DNA of 64,000 bases, taken from the NCBI RefSeq assembly GCF_022829385.1, contig NZ_JAKSXX010000110.1:1-64000 (forward strand), written 5' to 3'. The notes under the pieces are model-generated. The model was not told where the DNA came from and made no database searches. It saw only the letters and a list, made by a program, of their open reading frames with translations. Both the position numbers and the translations under genes were made by a program. Below are positions 60,527 to 64,000 of the stretch, piece after piece; positions within the stretch are counted from its first letter, which is position 1, and each line of letters starts with the position of its first letter. The stretch is from Methylobacterium sp. J-070 (lineage in GTDB: Bacteria > Pseudomonadota > Alphaproteobacteria > Rhizobiales > Beijerinckiaceae).

Positions 60527-62188
60527 ATGGGAGCCGGAGTCGCGGGCGCGGTCGCGCCTGATGTGAAGCCGAATGTGTTGTCGCGCGAGCGGATCATCGC
60601 CAAGCCGGGCTTCAACCGATGGCTGGTGCCGCCCGCGGCGCTCGCGATCCATCTCTGCATCGGCATGGCCTACGGCCTGTCGGTGTTCTGGCTGCCGCTG
60701 AGCCGGGCGCTCTCGGTCGGCCAGCCCGCCCCCGCCGCCTGCCCCGACATGGGCGTGATGACGGCCCTGTTCACCACCACCTGCGACTGGCGCGTCAGCG
60801 ACCTCGTCACGATCTTCTCGATCGGCATCGTCGTGCTCGGCCTGTCGGCCGCCCTGTTCGGCGGCTGGCTGGAGCGCGCCGGGCCGCGCAAGGCCGGCAT
60901 CGCCGCCGCCCTGTGCTGGGGGGGCGGCTTCCTGATCGGCGCGTTCGGCGTCTACCTTCACCAGCTCTGGCTGGTCTGGCTCGGCCTGGGCCTGATCGGC
61001 GGCATCGGCCTCGGCCTCGGCTACATCTCGCCGGTCTCGACGCTGATCAAGTGGTTTCCCGACCGCCGCGGCATGGCCACCGGCATGGCGATCATGGGTT
61101 TCGGCGGCGGCGCGATGATCGGCTCGCCCCTCGCCGACGGCCTGATCAAGACGTTCCGGAGCGCCGACTCGGCCGGCGTCTGGCAGACGCTCGCGGTGAT
61201 GGGCGTGGGCTATCTCGTGTTCATGCTGGGCGGCGCCTTCGGTTACCGGGTCCCCCCCGCGGGCTGGCGCCCGGACGGATGGACGGCGCCCGCCGCCAAG
61301 AACGCCATGATCGCCTCGGGGCACGTCCACCTGCGCGATGCGCACAAGACCTTCCAGTTCTGGATGATCTGGCTCGTCCTCTGCCTCAACGTGTCGGCCG
61401 GGATCGGCGTGCTGGCGCTGGCCTCGCCGATGCTCCAGGAGATCTTCGGCGGATCGCTGATCGGGTTGCCGGGCACCGGCTTCGCCGCCCTCGATGGCGG
61501 CCAGAAGGCGCAGGTCGCGGCGATCGCGGCGGGCTTCGTCGGCCTGCTGTCGCTGTTCAACATCCTGGGCCGGTTCTTCTGGGCCTCGATGTCGGACCGG
61601 ATCGGCCGCAAGCTCACCTACGCGACCTTCTTCGCGCTGGGCGGCCTGCTCTACGCGGCCGCGCCCTGGGCGGCGGGGATCGGCTCGCAGGCGCTGTTCG
61701 TCGGGATCTTCTGCGTGATCCTGTCGATGTACGGCGGCGGCTTCGCGACGATCCCGGCCTACCTCGCCGACGTGTTCGGCACGCAGTTCGTGGGGGCCAT
61801 CCACGGGCGCCTGCTCACCGCGTGGTCGACCGCCGGCATCGTCGGGCCCTTCGTGGTCACCAAGATCCGCGAGGCCCAGGCGGCAGCCGGAGTCCAGGGC
61901 GCCGATCTCTACGGCCGGACCATGTACGTGCTCGCGGGGTTCCTGGCGGTCGGGTTCGTCTGCAACCTGCTGGTCCGGCCGCTGGCCAGCCGCTGGTTCA
62001 TGTCGGATTCCGAGCGCGCCGCCCTCGACGTCCGGGCGGGCGCCACGGCCTCGGGTCCGTCGGGCTCCTTCGGCATCGGCCGCGGCGGGTTCGACCTCGG
62101 TGCCGCCCTGGCCTGGGCGGTGGTCGGCATCCCGATCGTCTGGGGCATCGGCATCACCCTGTCGAAGGCCTTCATCCTGTTCCGGTGA
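60527..62188 (+). CDS. OFA-family major facilitator (oxalate/formate-type antiporter)
   Basis: 553 residues from MGAGVAGAVAPDV, with GGAGGAG ideally placed. Twelve-span MFS: GFNRWLVPPAALAIHLCIGM starts the first span; the OFA loop motifs include GGWLERAGPRKAG, GLGLGYISPVSTLIKWFPDR, RGMATGMAIMGFGGGAMIGS and NILGRFFWASMSDRIGRKLT. An extra Cys-containing loop (ACPDMGVMTALFTTTCDW) between spans 1 and 2 makes it longer than OxlT and is seen in members near fds operons. It likely moves formate, oxalate or a related acid across the membrane. Confidence 0.87.
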   Translation: MGAGVAGAVAPDVKPNVLSRERIIAKPGFNRWLVPPAALAIHLCIGMAYGLSVFWLPLSRALSVGQPAPAACPDMGVMTALFTTTCDWRVSDLVTIFSIGIVVLGLSAALFGGWLERAGPRKAGIAAALCWGGGFLIGAFGVYLHQLWLVWLGLGLIGGIGLGLGYISPVSTLIKWFPDRRGMATGMAIMGFGGGAMIGSPLADGLIKTFRSADSAGVWQTLAVMGVGYLVFMLGGAFGYRVPPAGWRPDGWTAPAAKNAMIASGHVHLRDAHKTFQFWMIWLVLCLNVSAGIGVLALASPMLQEIFGGSLIGLPGTGFAALDGGQKAQVAAIAAGFVGLLSLFNILGRFFWASMSDRIGRKLTYATFFALGGLLYAAAPWAAGIGSQALFVGIFCVILSMYGGGFATIPAYLADVFGTQFVGAIHGRLLTAWSTAGIVGPFVVTKIREAQAAAGVQGADLYGRTMYVLAGFLAVGFVCNLLVRPLASRWFMSDSERAALDVRAGATASGPSGSFGIGRGGFDLGAALAWAVVGIPIVWGIGITLSKAFILFR

Positions 62189-62264
62189 GACGGGACGGCC
62201 GGTTGTGGGCGGCACGGCGGGTCGCTAGGTTTTCCGAGCCTCGCCGTGCCGGGAGCCCTCCGTC

Positions 62265-63182
62265 GTGATCGACAAGCTGGACTTCCTGCTCGCGCTGGCC
62301 CGCGAGCAGCATTTCGGCCACGCCGCCGAGACCTGCGGGGTGACCCAGCAGACGCTCTCGGCGGGCGTGAAGCAGCTCGAGAACCGCTTCGGCGTGCAGC
62401 TCGTGCTGCGCGGCTCGCGCTTCCAGGGCTTCACCCCGGAGGGCGAGCGGGTGCTGGAATGGGCCCGGCGCATCGTGGCCGACGCCCGGGCGATGCACGA
62501 GGAGGTCACCGGCCTGCGCCGCGGCCTGACCGGCCACCTGCGCATCGCCGCGATCCCCACGGCGCTGCCGATGATCGTGCACCTGACCACGCCGTACCGC
62601 GAGCGCCATCCGGACGTGCGGCTCTCCGTGGAATCCGCGACCTCGACGGACATCTTCTCGCTGATCGAGAACCTTGAGGCGGATGCCGGCCTCACCTACC
62701 TCGACAACGAGCCGCTGGGGCGGGTGGTGTCGGTGCCGCTCTACCGGGAGCGCTACCGGCTGGTGACGGCCATCGGCGGCCCGTTCGACGGACGCGCCAG
62801 CGTCACCTGGGCCGAGACCTGCAGCCTGCCGCTCTGCCTGCTCACGCCGAACATGCAGAACCGGCGGATCATCGACCAGCAGATCCGGGAGGCGGGGGCG
62901 GATCCCGCCGCCACCCTCGAATCCAACTCGATGATCGTGCTGCTGACCCACGTGCGCACCCTGCGCTGGGCCTCGATCATGCCGGAGATCCTGGTCGACG
63001 CCCTCGGGCCCATGGAGGGCGTACGCGCCATCCCGATCACCGCCCCGGACCTGGAGCACACGATCGGCCTCGTCGCCCCCCGCCGGGAGCCGTCCACGCC
63101 CATCGTCACCGCCCTGGTGGCGATCGCCCGGTCGCTCGCGCGGACCCTGGATCCTGCATTGCCCGGCTCGGGAACGGCCTGA
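62265..63182 (+). CDS. LysR-type regulator, likely of the formate module
   Basis: 305 residues from a GTG. HTH: MIDKLDFLLALAREQHFGHA, AETCGVTQQTLSAGVKQLEN, RFGVQLVLRGSRFQGFTPEG. The effector domain begins at GHLRIAAIPTALPMIVHL and has a Ser/Thr-lined pocket (SATSTDIFSLIENLEADAGL). Regulators of this type stand beside fds operons in Rhizobiales and in Cupriavidus as FdsR-like proteins. It follows the transporter by 76 bases and shares its direction; control of fdsGBAD is inferred from location. Confidence 0.88.
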   Translation: MIDKLDFLLALAREQHFGHAAETCGVTQQTLSAGVKQLENRFGVQLVLRGSRFQGFTPEGERVLEWARRIVADARAMHEEVTGLRRGLTGHLRIAAIPTALPMIVHLTTPYRERHPDVRLSVESATSTDIFSLIENLEADAGLTYLDNEPLGRVVSVPLYRERYRLVTAIGGPFDGRASVTWAETCSLPLCLLTPNMQNRRIIDQQIREAGADPAATLESNSMIVLLTHVRTLRWASIMPEILVDALGPMEGVRAIPITAPDLEHTIGLVAPRREPSTPIVTALVAIARSLARTLDPALPGSGTA

Positions 63183-63204
63183 CGGCGGGCATGGGTCGAT
63201 CGCG

Positions 63205-63444
63205 TCAGGGGCGCAGGAGATCGGGTTCCGACACCGGCGGCATGTTTCGCCTGGAAGACCAGACGAGGCCGCCCGCGACGGCGTCGGTGAGGATGCCCAC
63301 CCCGGGGACGTCCGCCAGGAACGTGCCCATGGCGCGGCTGGCGACCTCGATCGCCTCATTGACGCTGGAAGCCTCGATCATCTGCGAGGCGAGATCGACG
63401 CTCCCCTGTGCCCGGCTCCGGGCTATGCGCAACCTATATTGCAT
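63205..63444 (-). CDS. Small hypothetical protein
   Basis: 79 residues from the ATG at 63442-63444; the true start may be the Met of MIEASSVNEAIEVASRAMGT 23 codons on. The sequence is predicted helical with a hydrophobic stretch (FLADVPGVGILTDAVAGGLV) and ends SSRRNMPPVSEPDLLRP. Coding-like in third-position GC only for the later part. No family recognised. It converges with the LysR gene. Confidence 0.4.
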   Translation of the reverse strand: MQYRLRIARSRAQGSVDLASQMIEASSVNEAIEVASRAMGTFLADVPGVGILTDAVAGGLVWSSRRNMPPVSEPDLLRP

Positions 63445-63673
63445 TCGACGCAACAACTCAAGTTAAAAACTCTGAGTTCTTCGAGCGGAAGCTGTATAAA
63501 AATCACAGTTCCGTCAAAAACACAATAGCCGCAGCGCCTTACTCCACCGGACGGCAGCCGAATGCGATCCAAAGATGTATTGATTGGAAATTTGCAACCA
63601 ATAGTAGCTTGATCGAAGCAGGAGTTTCATAGTTCATGGGCTGCAAAGCGGTCCCGGCTGGGAAATTTCGGCC

Positions 63674-64000
63674 ATGCATCCAGTCTCACATTCGCCGGTT
63701 CGGCGGAAGCCGACCGTACTGATCGTGGAAGATGAAGTCATCGAGCGTATGGCAGCCGTCGAGTTGCTGGAGGTTGCCGGATATGACGCCGTGGATGTCT
63801 GCAACGCTGCAGATGCCGTGTGTGCCCTGGAGAATATCGACAATATCCGCGTCGTGATCACGGATATCGATCTGCGCAGCGGGTTCGACGGGATCGTCCT
63901 GGCGGCCTGCGTCGACCGGCGCTGGCCGGGCGTGGGCATCATCATGACGTCCGGCAGGATCGAGCCGATGCCCGGCGACGTGCCGAGCCGCGCCTGCTTC
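63674..64000 (+). CDS. CheY-like response regulator (partial, runs off the window)
   Basis: 109 codons are visible from MHPVSHSPVRRKPTVLIVED. Receiver motifs: acidic Glu19/Asp20/Glu21, phospho-acceptor Asp64 (RVVITDIDLRSGFDG) and IIMTSGRIEP with the Thr/Ser site. The Lys strand is beyond the edge. Single-domain receivers of this type are frequent in Methylobacterium. It is a paralogue of the 17-kb receiver (same RWPGVGIIMTSG pattern) but keeps the Asp. The upstream 200 bases are relatively AT-rich and should hold its promoter. Confidence 0.85.
   Translation, partial: MHPVSHSPVRRKPTVLIVEDEVIERMAAVELLEVAGYDAVDVCNAADAVCALENIDNIRVVITDIDLRSGFDGIVLAACVDRRWPGVGIIMTSGRIEPMPGDVPSRACF

Noticed and set aside
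1..64000. CRISPR arrays, tRNA genes, rRNA genes and transposases
   Set aside because: No regularly spaced direct repeats, no cloverleaf-forming tRNA with conserved arms, no rRNA sequence and no transposase motifs were found by reading.

Overview
The window comes from a high-GC alphaproteobacterium, most likely a Methylobacterium/Methylorubrum-type member of the Rhizobiales. The evidence is the roughly 70% GC coding bias, a Rhodobacter-type gene transfer agent (GTA) head-tail cluster, an alphaproteobacterial ccmIEFH operon, and an fds-type soluble NAD-dependent formate dehydrogenase operon of the kind methylotrophs carry. No rRNA, tRNA, CRISPR array or intact insertion sequence was seen. GC is visibly lower around 7.4-9.4 kb and in the ArsR/SDR pair near 18 kb.

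Layout. 0-7 kb: end of a chemotaxis receptor, a TetR/COQ9-like regulator, proC, a YbjN protein, a UbiK-like coiled coil, a Met/His/Arg-rich secreted peptide, PhoH and a UvrD/PcrA helicase. 7.4-9.2 kb: a two-domain endolysin-like protein beside a small membrane protein, behind an AT-rich leader. 9.8-21 kb: a giant AsmA-like protein, oligopeptidase B, a DUF6456 protein, a receiver without its phospho-Asp, a divergent ArsR/SDR pair around a palindrome, SufE, and a PAS/HWE-type kinase with a degenerate ATPase domain.

21.2-42.5 kb is the core of the window: a co-directional GTA cluster with g1 to g15 in order (terminase subunits, portal, protease, capsid, adaptor, stopper, terminator, tube, assembly chaperones, tape measure, distal tail, hub, peptidase, megatron) followed by a DUF2793 tail fibre. 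Four cassettes lie in it, all on the opposite strand: a secreted orphan (g2/g3), dps plus two secreted trypsin-like proteases (g5/g6), a TauD dioxygenase (g11/g12) and a toxin-antitoxin pair (g14/g15). The g14 reading frame runs through its expected end into the toxin-antitoxin insert, and the toxin carries a frameshift. The second tail-assembly frame, g10.1, has no start codon and lies -1 to g10 with an in-frame GGGCCCG heptamer, pointing to a lambda G/GT-like programmed frameshift. 42.6-45.1 kb: an SGNH hydrolase, a phage tail-type lysozyme and three small membrane proteins, possibly an exit module.

45.2-49 kb: a PepSY protein, an OmpR-family regulator and its histidine kinase, with a PrpF-family isomerase gene between regulator and kinase and an 11-bp-phased direct repeat in front. 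49-54.6 kb: ccmI, ccmE, ccmF, ccmH for cytochrome c maturation, then a GST-like protein. 54.9-63.2 kb: a formate module made of fdsG-fdsB-fdsA-fdsD, an OFA-family oxalate/formate-type transporter and a LysR regulator. The window closes in an intact receiver protein related to the degenerate receiver at 17 kb.
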